From NCBI GenBank assembly GCA_035235625.1, contig CP141146.1:9480501-9544500 (forward strand): a stretch of DNA of 64,000 nucleotides. The letters are read 5' to 3'. The notes beneath the pieces were generated by a model. It saw nothing but the letters and a program-made list of their open reading frames with translations. It searched no databases and was not told where the DNA came from. Position numbers and translations under genes: made by a program. Origin of the DNA: Saururus chinensis. Taxonomy: Eukaryota; Streptophyta; Magnoliopsida; Piperales; Saururaceae. Positions 12,643-26,600 of the stretch are shown piece after piece; the stretch's first letter is position 1; every line of letters starts with the position of its first letter.

Positions 12643-12926
12643 GGAAAATAATATTTATACACCCATTTTCCCAACATCATATGCCTTTGAAGTTTCTTTT
12701 TGTATCCAATACGGATGATCCGATCCGCAAGGACCATGATTGGGAATTCTTTGATCGTCTTTCTCCGAGGAAGAAGCCCCCAAAAAGTTTTCTTTTAGTA
12801 TACTACCTTTGATTGGATAGAGAAGATGAGTCTCACCTGAGAACAAGAGATTCAATTTTTCATATCAAATCACAAGCGGTGTAAGGCCTAAGGTGTAGAG
12901 AAAGTAGTATAAGAATATCACTATCC
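12643..12926. mobile_element. Mutator-like MITE, copy 3, carrying plastid DNA
   Basis: Ends GGAAAATAATATT and AATATCACTATCC are inverted repeats, and the flanks are a perfect 9-bp direct repeat TTAGAGGAA (12634-12642 and 12927-12935). Compared with the 167-bp copy at 11638 it is about 117 bp longer. The extra part is a segment matching the chloroplast ycf2 reading frame, sitting between the two foldback arms. Confidence 0.85.
12693..12776 (+). pseudogene. ycf2: Fragment of chloroplast ycf2 inside a MITE
   Basis: In one open frame this 84-bp stretch reads FLFVSNT, then [17 protein letters not shown], then PRKK. This matches the N-terminal part of plastid Ycf2, which in land plants has [17 protein letters not shown] preceded by FLFVYYM. 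The match is recalled, not searched. The fragment is far too short to encode anything. It is a nuclear plastid insertion (NUPT) or a transposon-captured segment, lying wholly inside the MITE at 12643-12926. Confidence 0.85.
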
Positions 12927-12935
12927 TTAGAGGAA

Positions 12936-14480
12936 CAGGTGTGTCATACAAGTTTTTCTTTCTTCATAAATAATTCATTTCTTAAGTTTTTTTTATTGAT
13001 ATGATCTATATTGCAGTGCTCCTCTTCTAGTCCTCCCTGATTCTGTGATGAACATTTGTATTCTCACTATAGATTTTGGTCATTCTCCTCATTAATTAAT
13101 TACCCTAATCCTAAAAACTAAAATCACTGTACCCCACGAGAAATAATTTTTCTCATTTCTTATTACTCTATCTTTGTTCATTTAGTATATCCTTCCCTTC
13201 ATTGATGCCATCATTGGCCACCTCCATAGTCCTCACCCCTCCTTTGTCACCTAGTGGGGTTCCTACTTCCTTAATTGCCCCAAATGTTGCCACCTGTCGC
13301 CATGAAGGGGAGGAGTTCGTGTGTGCTTGTGTGTATAGGTTGGGTCAACGTGGCTCATCCTCCTTGATGACATCATAGGGCGGGAAGGGGATGGATGTCT
13401 ACCCTCTTTTTTACCACAATGGAGCTTTTTTTATTTGTTTTGGTGGGAGGGGGTAGCTGGACAGGGGAGGGCAAGAGTGTGGGTGGAGGAGGAGGCACAA
13501 TTGTTGGAAGGTCTATAGAAGGGTGATTGAAAATAAATAAATGAGATGAGTTTGGGTGGAGAGAATTAGTGGGGTAAATAAAACTAATTTTAAAAAAGTT
13601 AATATGCACATGAATGCCTGGTGACATATATTAATTGGACTCGGGCTAATTATAAAACATAAAAACTTTTGGGATAAAAATGACTAAAATTAGATGAAGA
13701 GAACTAGTGGGGTAAATAATACTAATTGACAAAAGTTAATATGTGCCCCAATGCGCTACGATGTATGTTAAAATTAATTTTTCAACACAAAACGAAAATT
13801 AAATTTTGAGATAAAATTGACCAAAAACTAAGATGAGACTAGGGTTGAAACCAGGCTGAGCTAAGGCCCTAACCTTAGGCAGGCTTTGAAAAGTCTAACC
13901 CTAGCCCAACCCTAAGCAGGTTAGAGTAGAGCCACATCTTTTATTTTTTGTCCTTTTTGTATTTTTTTTAAATTAATAAAAAAGTCTAGGACCTATGACT
14001 AGGGCCCACTAGTTAAGCCTCATAGGGTACAAGATCATAAGCCTTTCGGTAGGATCTTTCGTAATCAACCATGATAAACAACCTCATCCATTCCTCTTTC
14101 CTCCTAATCAACGTAACACTAACCAAATAGAAAAAAATAAATTATTTTATATCTAAAATGGGTCAAATAAACTTACAAACTTTTTACTCCTCACCTTAGT
14201 CTGACTTTATTTAAAATATGCCAATTTTTTTTAATAAGTCTCGCTTTATTTTAAGGAACGGTGCTATATGCATCCAATTATACTCTTCTATCCCCCCATA
14301 GATAAAGAATTCTCATAATTTTCTTAATGTCTAACTTTCTCCACTACATTTCTCGGCCCTTATCCCAATTGAAAATTACATGATCCTTGCTCCTGTATTT
14401 TATAGGAGTTAGACCAGACTTTCGGCCTTACCACTCTCATAACACTAGACTTATCCAATTGCTATGAATACTAGATTGAT
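12936..14480. other. Intergenic, nothing recognised
   Basis: AT-rich with a few low-complexity patches (for example GGTGGGAGGGGG near 13441). A TAGGGTTGAAACC motif at 13850 resembles a hAT-type terminus, but no partner end was found. No coding signal. Confidence 0.4.
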
Positions 14481-14490
14481 TGTAATGCTA

Positions 14491-14661
14491 TAAAAGATAG
14501 TGATATTCCTACACCCACTTTCTTACACCCATATGCCTTACACCACTTATAATTGGACAGGGAAAAGTAAATCTCATGTTGTTAAGTGAGACCTACCTTC
14601 CCTATCTAATCAAAGGTGGTGTAAGGCTTATGATGTAGAAAAAAATGGAATATGAATATCA
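14491..14661. mobile_element. Foldback MITE, Mutator-like, copy 2
   Basis: Closely similar to the element at 11638-11804 along its length, including CTACACCCACTTTCTTACAC on the left and the TATCATTTTCC right end. The left terminus is slightly decayed and I could not find a clean 9-bp duplication. Confidence 0.75.
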
Positions 14662-14781
14662 TTTTCCATAAAGGACTAGTGTGGGAAAGTCTATTGTCGA
14701 CACTTTGAATATTACTGCTCTCGCTAGATTCTTGGACCCAATTGACGCCTTATACTCCATGTGCTTGCACTATGTTACAAC

Positions 14782-15462
14782 CATGGAAGGTCGTATCGAT
14801 ATGGATGACAATATTGATGGCTATAGATGGGTACGCACCACACGGACGTGAACCCTTCTATAAACATGAAAAAATGTTATAACTAATAATATATCATTAT
14901 AATATTTCTTTTAGAGTATAATAAGACCATGGAAGGCCGTATCGACTAATACGGGCATTATAAAATTAGTTCATTTTAGATACATACACTATTACTCCCT
15001 CCCTTTGTCTCATAAAAACTATTACTCCCTCTTTTCTATATTAAGTGATATGAAATTAGTTCATTTTTGAACCAAATAAGATGCTTAATATGAGTTATAG
15101 TTATATATTTAAGTAAATGCATAATTATAGAGCATTATATTTAGAAAAAATAATTATCTAAATTATATGGACCCACCCGTATTGATCTCATATAATTAAA
15201 AAAAATTAATATAACAAAAAAATTGTCATCTTTAAACCTTCAAAGAGGTTGGGTTTGAATTGTGTTTTTTATTTTTAGGAAAAAAATTCTAAACAATATT
15301 TTTTAAAAAAAATTATTTTTAAAATAAAAAAATAAATTAATTAAGTATCGATATGTATCACCATATCAATATGGTACGGTTGATACATATCAATATTTCA
15401 TGTGGGGAGGGGGGTACCACCCCCTGTACCCGTATTGGTCTCGGTCGATACAGCCTTCCATG
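14782..15462. mobile_element. Non-autonomous element with 8-bp duplication (hAT-like)
   Basis: Terminal inverted repeats CATGGAAGGTCGTATCGA and TCGATACAGCCTTCCATG are flanked by an exact 8-bp direct repeat GTTACAAC (14774-14781, 15463-15470). A third copy of the terminus (CCATGGAAGGCCGTATCGA) lies inside at about 14929. CTCCCTC-type Stowaway ends near 14995 and 15025 suggest further nested debris. No transposase frame is present. Confidence 0.75.
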
Positions 15463-15470
15463 GTTACAAC

Positions 15471-17066
<1,596 letters not shown>

Positions 17067-17126
17067 GAAAGTTTATATGAGTTCGGACTCACGCGTGCTT
17101 ATGTGAGCCACGCTTTATGGGCCATC

Positions 17127-17188
17127 AGATTTATATCCGGTGGCCCATAATATTCACGTGAATATTATAGGTCACCGGATATAAATCT
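17127..17188. repeat. 62-bp near-perfect palindrome centred on CACGTG
   Basis: The arms are AGATTTATATCCGGTG..ATAATATTCAC and its reverse complement, 31 bp each with two mismatches and no loop. The centre is CACGTG at 17155-17160. Weaker pairing extends a few bases outward. It may be the core of a foldback MITE lying upstream of the kinesin gene. Confidence 0.9.
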
Positions 17189-17657
17189 AATTGCCAACGG
17201 AGCCATGACTTGCGTAGGTGTAAACGAGGCTCTCTCTATATATATATACTAATATGTATACCATTGATCTCGTGAATAAACAGTTCCGGCGCGTAACATA
17301 CGATGGCCCATTGTTATCGAGGGACATTCACAATCGTAGTCGTGGAATAGCGAAGGGAAAGGAAAAAATGAAGTACAAAGAAAAATCCGGCGAAAAGTGA
17401 GAACGAGAACAGTAGTGGGCCATGACACCGTCCCCCCCTGACTGACCGCTTTCAAAAACAACCGCCCCCACCCGCCTCCTTTCTCTCCCCCACTCCAGCC
17501 ATTACAATCCCCCCTTCCCTCCCCAACCGCCCAAACGGGAGACCAACGATATTCTCCAAAATCTCGCGATATTATCCCCGCCCCGACTCCCTTCTTCAGT
17601 CTTCACTCTCTCGCATGCTCTGACGTCTCAAGTCTTCCTCCCCCCCGGCAGCTGCCC

Positions 17658-20600
17658 ATGGCCTCCTCCGCCGGCTTCCACAGGAATGGCGGGCTCCGCC
17701 CCAGTGCCAAGCCCGACAAGGCTCCCCCTCCCTCCCCTCCGCCCCCGCCCCTCCATCAAGCCCCGCCCCCAGCCCGCCGCTCGCCGCAGCACCCCCGCCG
17801 GCGGCAGGGACGACGCCGGAGGTCGGTCGGTCGCTTGCTTGCTTGTCTTACCTCCCCGCTTCTGCTTGCTACTTCCCAAGTCGTTGCTTTCCTTTGCTTG
17901 CTCTTCTTCCGCTGCTCCAATGGGGGCGCGGAATTCGAGGTGGCGGAGATCTCCGCCTGCTGGTTAGATGGGATTGCGTGTTCTAGATCGGATTGGAGGA
18001 TTCGCGCTCGTACTTTTGTTTTAGAAGCTTTTCCCCGTTCCCATTTTTTTTATTTTGTTTTTTGGATTTTTTCCGGCCGCTGGGTGAGTTAGGTTTGGAA
18101 TTTTTTTGGCGTGCTTGGAGTTAAAGATGTTGGGATAGTGCGCCATTGTTGTTGTAGATTGGATTTTAGTGTGTCAGCCGGATGATAGAGGCGAATCTGC
18201 GAAATGCCGGATGCAATGTGGCATTTTTTAGGCTCGGTGTGAACGTGTTTAGACGCTTGATCGAATGAACTGTTTACTCTGGTTTTGTTTAGGGCAAATT
18301 ATGTTGCTTAGTGCACTTATTTTTGCCTCTTTTGTGTTCTAATAGTTCCGGGGAGAGTTAGAGTTGCAGTGCGGTTGCGTCCTAGAAATTCGGAAGAACG
18401 AATAGCAGATGCAGATTTTGCGGACTGTGTGGAATTGCAGCCAGAGGTATTTGTGACATCTTATGTTAGTTCGTAATATGTTTATACTGTGAATCATTGC
18501 TTCTTTTGTTAATTTCTTTAATTGTTTTAGCTTAAAAGATTGAAGCTTCGGAAAAACAATTGGGATTCGGACACATACGAGTTTGATGAAGTGCTCACTG
18601 AATTTGCTTCTCAGAAGCGTGTCTATGAAGTTGTGGCAAAGCCTGTTGTCGAGGTAAAGTAACAATTGTGCAGCTTTTGGTTCCTGAGCTATTGCCTGTT
18701 TCTTTGTTTGTTGATCTTTCCCTTCTATTTAGTTATGAGCTTGCTTGAGAAACTGTACGTCAATCTGTGTTTGTAAGGTGCGGGTTTCTATTCTCTATAT
18801 GGCGGTATATAGTGCTCTTCTTTGATTTTGTGCTTGAGAAAACTTCCACCATGTTGTTTACTTTAAAATGAGACGTTTGCAATTATTTTGTTATTGGAAG
18901 CTCAGAAATTTCTTATATTAATATCTGATATCTTCAGTTGATGGTTGAATATAAATTATCCTGTTGAAGGAACTCTTGCGTGTCATTTGCAACTTGTATT
19001 AAGAAAGAAGTGATAGCATTTAGGAGTTCACAACTGAGACCTGCTGGTTGTGCCCTAAGATTTCTTAATCGCCTTGTGTAAGTATAAGTTCATTATTACC
19101 AATTTTGTAGATATATGTCAATTGCAAATGTGATGTTTACATTCTAGACGGCTTCGTCTTTAACAAAATATTAATTTTATAAGTCATCTAAAAGAACTCA
19201 TTTGAATTAAATTTAATTTATCCTGACCAAATTTGCTTTTTAATATGACGATGACTGGCCCTTTTGATGTTGTGCCCATGATATCTCAAGTTTTTCCGAT
19301 TGTTTTCTTCTCTAATTAAGCTGCTTCCTACTTTATATAGAGGTGATGATCTTTGTATACTTAATAATTTTTGTAGAGTGTCTTGGAGGGTTACAATGGA
19401 ACAGTTATGGCCTATGGACAGACTGGCACTGGAAAAACTTTCACTCTGGGGCGTCTTGGAGATGAGGACACTGCCGATCGTGGCATCATGGTTCGCTCAA
19501 TGGAAGACATTCTTGCAGATATTTCCCCAGAAACTGATTCTATATCTGTCTCTTATTTTCAGGTTGCTATGGTCTTCAACTGTTTCTATTGTTATCCAGT
19601 ATTTTGAGTATGGTACTGAGTTGTATAGTGGTTTAATATGGTTCTTGTTATCAATATTGCAGCTATATATGGAGACAATTCAGGATTTACTTGCTCCTGG
19701 AAATGATAATATTCCCATTGTGGAAGACCCCAAAACTGGAGATGTTTCACTTCCAGGAGCAACGACAGTGGATATCAGGGATCAGCACAGTTTTGTGGAG
19801 CTGTTACGAGTGGGTGAAGCTCATCGTTTTGCTGCAAACACAAAGTTAAATACTGAATCTTCTCGCAGTCATGCTATTCTGATGGTAAATAACATTATGT
19901 TTGCCTAGATATCCGAAGTGAATCTTTATTGTTTTTAATTGAAAGCTTCTGTGGGACTGGTTAGGAGTTTGTTTTTGGTGTAGGTTCATGTTAAACGATC
20001 AATCAAGGGAAAGCATGACAAAGAAATGATGGTTTCAAGTGAAAATGGGAATGCTTCACAGCTGACAAAACCTTTGAAGCCACCTATTGTGAGAAAAAGC
20101 AAGCTGGTTGTTGTAGATCTAGCTGGTTCAGAGCGCATTGATAAATCAGGTTTATATTTCAAATTGCTTTGCTGAATGTTGTTGTATGTAACATACAAAA
20201 AAATGATTCCTATGCTTAAGTTGTTAGGCCATCAAATGCTTGGCTGGCTTTTTTACAACTTTCTTCTATGAGTTCACTTTGTCCTCGTACAAATGGACAT
20301 CAGTGTCAACTTGTGTGTGCATGTGTTCGATAGCCAGGTTGATAAAATGTGTCCAACCTAAAGTTGGCAGTATAAGTAAAGATATAGTGATAAGTAATGA
20401 TATATTTGTATAGATCTTATTTATGATGATTTCTAAGCTTGCTTGTTTACTCTTTAAAACAAATTCAGACTTAGGTGATATTCAGATAAAAATATTGATT
20501 AATGGGAAAGTTTATTTTTTTGGCACTAGATTAAGTAGAAACTGTTTCGACTGCTGTATGAATTAGATTATCTCGAAGAAATTTGATCACTTGGCAGATA

Positions 20601-23600
20601 TGGCTTGGCAACTTCTTCTGTTTTTGCTTACTGTAATTTGTATCATGCTCACATATTAATTTCTGTTGAATCTATATCTTTACTATTATTTATTCCACCT
20701 CTTGCTGCCAGGAAGTGAGGGACATACACTGGAAGAAGCAAAATCCATCAACCTGTCTCTTAGTGCATTGGGAAAATGCATTAATGCTCTGGCAGAGAAT
20801 AGTCCCCATGTCCCAGTTCGTGATTCTAAACTTACAAGATTGCTCCGTGATTCTTTTGGAGGTGAGGCAATTATTATATGTAGGTATGCAACAAATTATG
20901 TGGTTGGAAAGGTTGAAGTTACAAAGATTCTGGACGTTTATATTGCTTTGGTTCATGCCATGAACTGCTATGGTTACAATCATTACTGTTTTCCATTTTA
21001 CCTTTAGAAGCCGTGGTTTGGCAATTGATGCAGCCAAACCTAATTAATTATAAAGAGAAGAGATGATATCTGTCTTTGGGTTTTTTTGCTATTAAGCCTC
21101 TGTGTGTGTGTTTGTGTGCGTGCACACACATGTTTTTTGCGAGTTTACATGTATACGAATTGAATTATTTTTATGGTGTACCAGGCACTGCAAGAACGTC
21201 ATTAGTTGTCACAATTGGTCCATCTCCTCGCCATCGAGGTGAAACTGCAAGCACCATAATGTTTGGGCAAAGAGTGAGGATTTGTACTTGCATTTTCTTT
21301 TCTTTTCTTTTTATTTAAATGCAGTGAAGCTTGCATTTTTCCCCATTATACTGCATTTTGTTTAGACTGAAATTTTTTCTTTTTATGCTATTGATTCTTA
21401 TGGACATTGACAATTCATGTAATTAAAATTACACTTCTAAAGTTGAATATTGTTCTATTTGATGATTAACTATTTGTTTGACTGTTTATTTTATCAATTA
21501 TGATTTCCAATGTTGTTTACCTTTCAGTACAATTGTTTCCTCTTTTTAGTTGCATAAGTCTAAATTCTAGGTTAGTACTAATTTCTCATTACTTCGTAGG
21601 CAATGAAGGTAGAGAACATGCTGAAGTTAAAGGAAGAATATGACTACAAAAGCTTGGCCAGAAGGCTTGATATTCAATTGGATAATCTATATGCAGATAG
21701 TGAAAGGCAACAAAAAGCTTATGAGGATGAAATTGCTAGAATAAGCAATGAAGCACACAGTCGGATATCTGAAGCAGAAAGAAATTATGAGAAGGCACTA
21801 GAGGTTGCACATTTTAAGGATAGCCTCATGTTGATATAATTGCATACTTATCTCAATTGTTTGTTGCAATGGTCTGCATCTGATAAATGTGATTGTATCT
21901 TTGTTCATCCTTTTTGTTTCACAGAAGGAAAGACTAAAGTTTCAAAATGAATATATGGAATCAATAAAGAAGATGGAGGAACAATGGATGATGAGTCAGC
22001 AAAAGCTTATTAATGAAAGAACTGGGGTTGCCAAAGAAAGTGAATTTTTGGATAGGACATGCAATGGAGAGGTTAATCATTCTTTGCTTTGCTCTAATTT
22101 GCATGACATGTGTTTCTTTTAAACCGTTTTTTTACGTTCTTTATATTTTTTTGGAGTTGTGAGAATTTGAGCCACACTTTCTACAGTCAGGAAAATGCAG
22201 TTGCTATTTGTTTTACTTTCTGTTATTAAATTTTATATCCTATACTTAAACATAGTCTTTTAGCTTCTTGGAAGAGCATGTATTGATTTAGGTGGTTATA
22301 TTCTTCTTTCTCATGCTATTCTCAACTATGCATATTTAGTGAGGAAAAAGTTAATATGTCCGGGCACAGATGAAACAAATTTTGCATGCCCAGAGCACAT
22401 AAAACAGAGGCAGGCGGGATTTAAAAAATCCAGTCCGCCCCCTGATTTAACTGGGCTGTGCAATTTTGGGATGCAGGGGGACCCATCAGTTCACACTCGG
22501 GCACGGAATAACGTCTCTATTGACTCAGTTGCATATAAGTCATTGTGTGATTTCACACATGACCCTCCCAAGCATTTTATTATAAAAAAATATCTAATTT
22601 TTCTTTTTCTATTGTCTGTATAGGGATCCACCTCATCTATCTCAGATGTGACTGAAATTAAGGAGTTATTGAAGAACGAAACTTGTTTGAGACAAGCTGC
22701 AGAAGACGAGGTTAACAGTCTCAAAAGCCAACTGGTGCAATGGAAACGATCGGAGGTATTTTTATATTTTAATGATTAAGTTACCAACTTTTCAATGGTT
22801 TTGATTTTCTTTACTCTTAACAGTGATCAAAATTCATGTTGAACCACACGTCCAAAAGGAATCTGCTTGTTTTTTCAAAAGCATTATTTCTTTCCGACTG
22901 CTTTTCAATTACATCCACAATTGCATCTTATAAATTTAAGAAAATTACATTCTTATGGAAAATGACACTTCAATACGTGTCATAAATTTTCAATCTGTCT
23001 GAGTTGTATAGGTTGCATATCATTATGAACAATTTTAATCTGGAGAGGAAACTTTTTGGACGGGGCAGGGTTCAATGGTAGGGCTACTTAAATAATTAAA
23101 GGTACTCGAAAACGATATCCAAAAGCTAACTTAACTAAAAAAGTTAAGGTAAAACTGTACTTTTCCATGAAAAGAAACTGTTTTTATGAATTCTTGTCTG
23201 CAATAAAGATGTTGTTTAGGGAAACTGAGAGGTTTTAATTGAGATTGTAAGAAGCATCACCTTTATAAACTGTTAGTTTCTTTATAGTTAATATGGAACT
23301 CTATGTGATTGTTTGTGGTTCTTAGGCAGCTGCAAATGCTGAGATTTTGAAGCTCCAAAAAGTTTTGGAAGATGAAGGCCATGAGAAACATAAACTTGAA
23401 GAAGAAATAGCAATTCTCAGAAGTCAGTTGTTGCAATTAAGTTTTCAAGCTGATGAGGTATTTTGTTTATTGAGCCCAGATATGCTAGTCTTAGGGAGTT
23501 CTCAACCATAATAAATATATTAAAGTTTGCTCAAATTGTCTGACAATCTGATTATAGAAATAGATATAATAGAAAAATTAGATTTTTTTTGTTAGATATC

Positions 23601-26600
23601 TGCTTATTTCCCTTCACATATGATTTTTTTTCTAATCAAGCTAATCTTTCTGATGTTATCAGACCAGGAGAAGCCTTGATAGAGGTGGATCTGGAAAAGT
23701 CTATAATAATTTGGATTCCCTCGTGAACCAAGTCAGGCAGATGCAATTCAGAGATTCAGGAAATGGACAAAAAACCTCTATAGCAAAACTTTTTGAACAG
23801 GGTAAACTTCTGATAATCAAGATACTTGTGGAACTGAAGTTATTTGTTTTTATTCTCTCATTTCACATCAATTTTATGTGGCAGTGGGGTTGCAAAAAAT
23901 TTTGTCTTTGCTTGAATCTGAGGATTCTGATGTGAGGATTCATGCAGTGAAAGTGGTCGCAAATCTAGCAGCAGAAGGTAGATTGTTCTTGCACTCAATG
24001 TTTTAAAAATGCTTATCTTTTTTAGGGTGTCTATTTTTGTGACATGTAGATGTCCCAAGATTAGAATTCTATGACTTTCATGTCATCTATCCAAAAGAGT
24101 AGCATGGAATTTAAGAAAATTTCTTCACAACAACAATGTAATACAACTTCCCTTACGTAATTTGCACATTGTCATATCGTATATAAAAAATGCTGATGAG
24201 TAGTTACGTGCAATTTTTTTGGTTGTCAGCATAATTGTGTCCATATGTTTCCATGTGATTTGCTCAACGAGTAATAATTATTTATGTATAGCAATATTTG
24301 CTTAATTTATAGCATAATCAAATCTGCAGAATGTGTCATTGGGCATCATGTAAGCGGTCAAGGAGTTGGTCATAAACTGCATGTACAATATTGAATATAT
24401 TTTTCTAATGCTTATACTAATGATGCTTTTGCAATTGTTTTAATGCTTGTGGATTTGATTTATACCCATGAGTATGTGTCCATGTTTTTTTTTTTTATGC
24501 ACACTTGTTAATTGATTGGTAGAAGCAAATATCTTTAATATGGAGTTAAGGGTCGAAATTTGTTAGTATATTTTGCACCATGAGATTCTGGTCTAGCATT
24601 TTATGTAAGGTTTTATGTTCAGTTTATGGGCTTTGAGCTTGGTGCCCTCTGTAGCTATTGCACTTTAGTCAGATTTATGTTGTTTTTGTATTAAGTGGTG
24701 ATTTGCACATAAGGAATGATATTTTGGGAATTTGAGGCAGAAATGGATGAGCCCTTCCTCTGGACCAAGATACGTACAAGTTGATTCATAATTCTGGCTG
24801 GATGATGAAAACTAATGACTTTTTCTTTTTTCTTGTGTGCCACTTCTGCAGAAGTAAATCAGGAAAAGATTGTAGAAGCTGGTGGTCTTACTTCCTTGTT
24901 GATGCTCCTTAGAAGCTCGGAAGATGAAACCATTCGGAGAGTAGCTGCAGGTGCAATTGCCAACTTGGCAATGAATGGTATGCTTCTCAAATTTTAGATT
25001 GAAATGTTATGGTAAACGATCTTCTGAAATTGAAAATTACTTACAAGGTGCATGTGCTATCAGTAGTTGTTACCGAGTACTTTTCAGGTTTTTGGTTTGA
25101 CGTATATGGTATTTCATCTACAGAAACAAATCAGGAGCTTATTTGACCTAATTGGGTTTTTAACTTGACCTACGTGGTGTTTCATGTGCAGAAACAAATC
25201 AGGAGCTTATTATGGCTCAAGGAGGAATTAGTTTACTATCAGATACTGCAACGGATGCTGAGGATCCTCAGACTCTTCGAATGGTCGCAGGAGCCATTGC
25301 TAATCTCTGCGGCAATGGTAGTGAACCCCATTTATATTTCTGGATATTTATGATTGTCATTTCATATCTGATTACTATGATTTGGCACATATGCGTTCTG
25401 TTTGGGGCTGTTCTTTAAATCTTCAGTGTTTTGGCTTTTCAGATAAATTACAAACAAGGCTTAGAGGGGAAGGTGGTATTAGGGCATTGCTAGAAATGGT
25501 AAGATGTGACCATCCTGATGTTCTAGCCCAAGTTGCACGTGGCATTGCAAACTTTGCAAAATGTGAATCCAGAGCATCTTCTCAAGGTATTATAGTCAAT
25601 TTTTTGTCATGGTTTAATGCCATTTTGGTCTAGATTTTTTCTTTCTTGTTGTTTAGAGGATAAAGCAGGGTAAGGGGTGGTATGTGGGAGATGGGAGAGG
25701 AGGTCATAAACCTAGAAAATGTTGCAGCTTAGGTTCCTTCAAGGCATGAGTATATTGTATTTTAACTTCTTATACTTTTCCATTTGTTTAAATTTCTTAT
25801 ATGATAAAAAGTATCTAGCATGGACTTGATTATAATGACTAGGGTATGAAGAAGCCGAGCAAAGGCAAGCTCACAGCTTGGGCAGGTGCAAGGGTTTGAG
25901 TTCGTAACTTGCACCAAGGCTTAGAGGGTCCGGTCCGGATCCTCACTGCTTACTGGAAGGAAAATAATATTTTCACATCAAAAATACACATCAAAAATTC
26001 ACAGATGAGTTTTGATTGGTCTGGATAAGTTGGGCCCACTTGTGAAGTCCAATCAAAATTTTTGTGGGTGTTTTTGTTGTGGTAATATCACTATCTTATT
26101 TTTATCATATAAAATCAGTTATTTTAGAGTTTATATTAATGCACTAACTTCATGCTTTTAAAAACACGCTGCCATTATGTATGCGTTTAGGGTTAAGGGT
26201 GTCAAGTCTGGACTGCACATAGCCGTTGCAGGTTCAGTCTCTGTTCTGATTCTGTTTCTGAAAAGGTGGGCTTTTTCAGGGGAGTGAAGCTCTACAATTC
26301 TTCTTCAATTTACTATTTATGCTATCGCGTACTTGATCTCAAAAGAGTGATTTTCTTTCATTACATGGATGCGTGTGGCCGAATTGAATTATTTATTGTA
26401 GGGACCAAGAGTGGGAGATCTCTCCTCATTGATGACGGAGCTCTCCCGTGGATTGTACAAAATGCCAATAATGAGGCTTCACCAATCAGACGCCATATTG
26501 AATTGGCACTCTGCCACCTAGCACAGCATGGTGAGTTGGACTCCATATATCAAACATAGCAGTGTATCTTCCATCAAACCCACACTTCAATGGCAATGAT

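Noticed and set aside
17190-17540. AACGG motifs upstream of the kinesin (near 17194 and 17533) as mitosis-specific MSA elements
   Set aside because: The core is only five bases and expected by chance. The ARK family is not firmly G2/M-regulated. No further support.
17628-17879. Antisense frame over kinesin exon 1
   Set aside because: GC-rich proline/glycine shadow of exon 1, with no domain.
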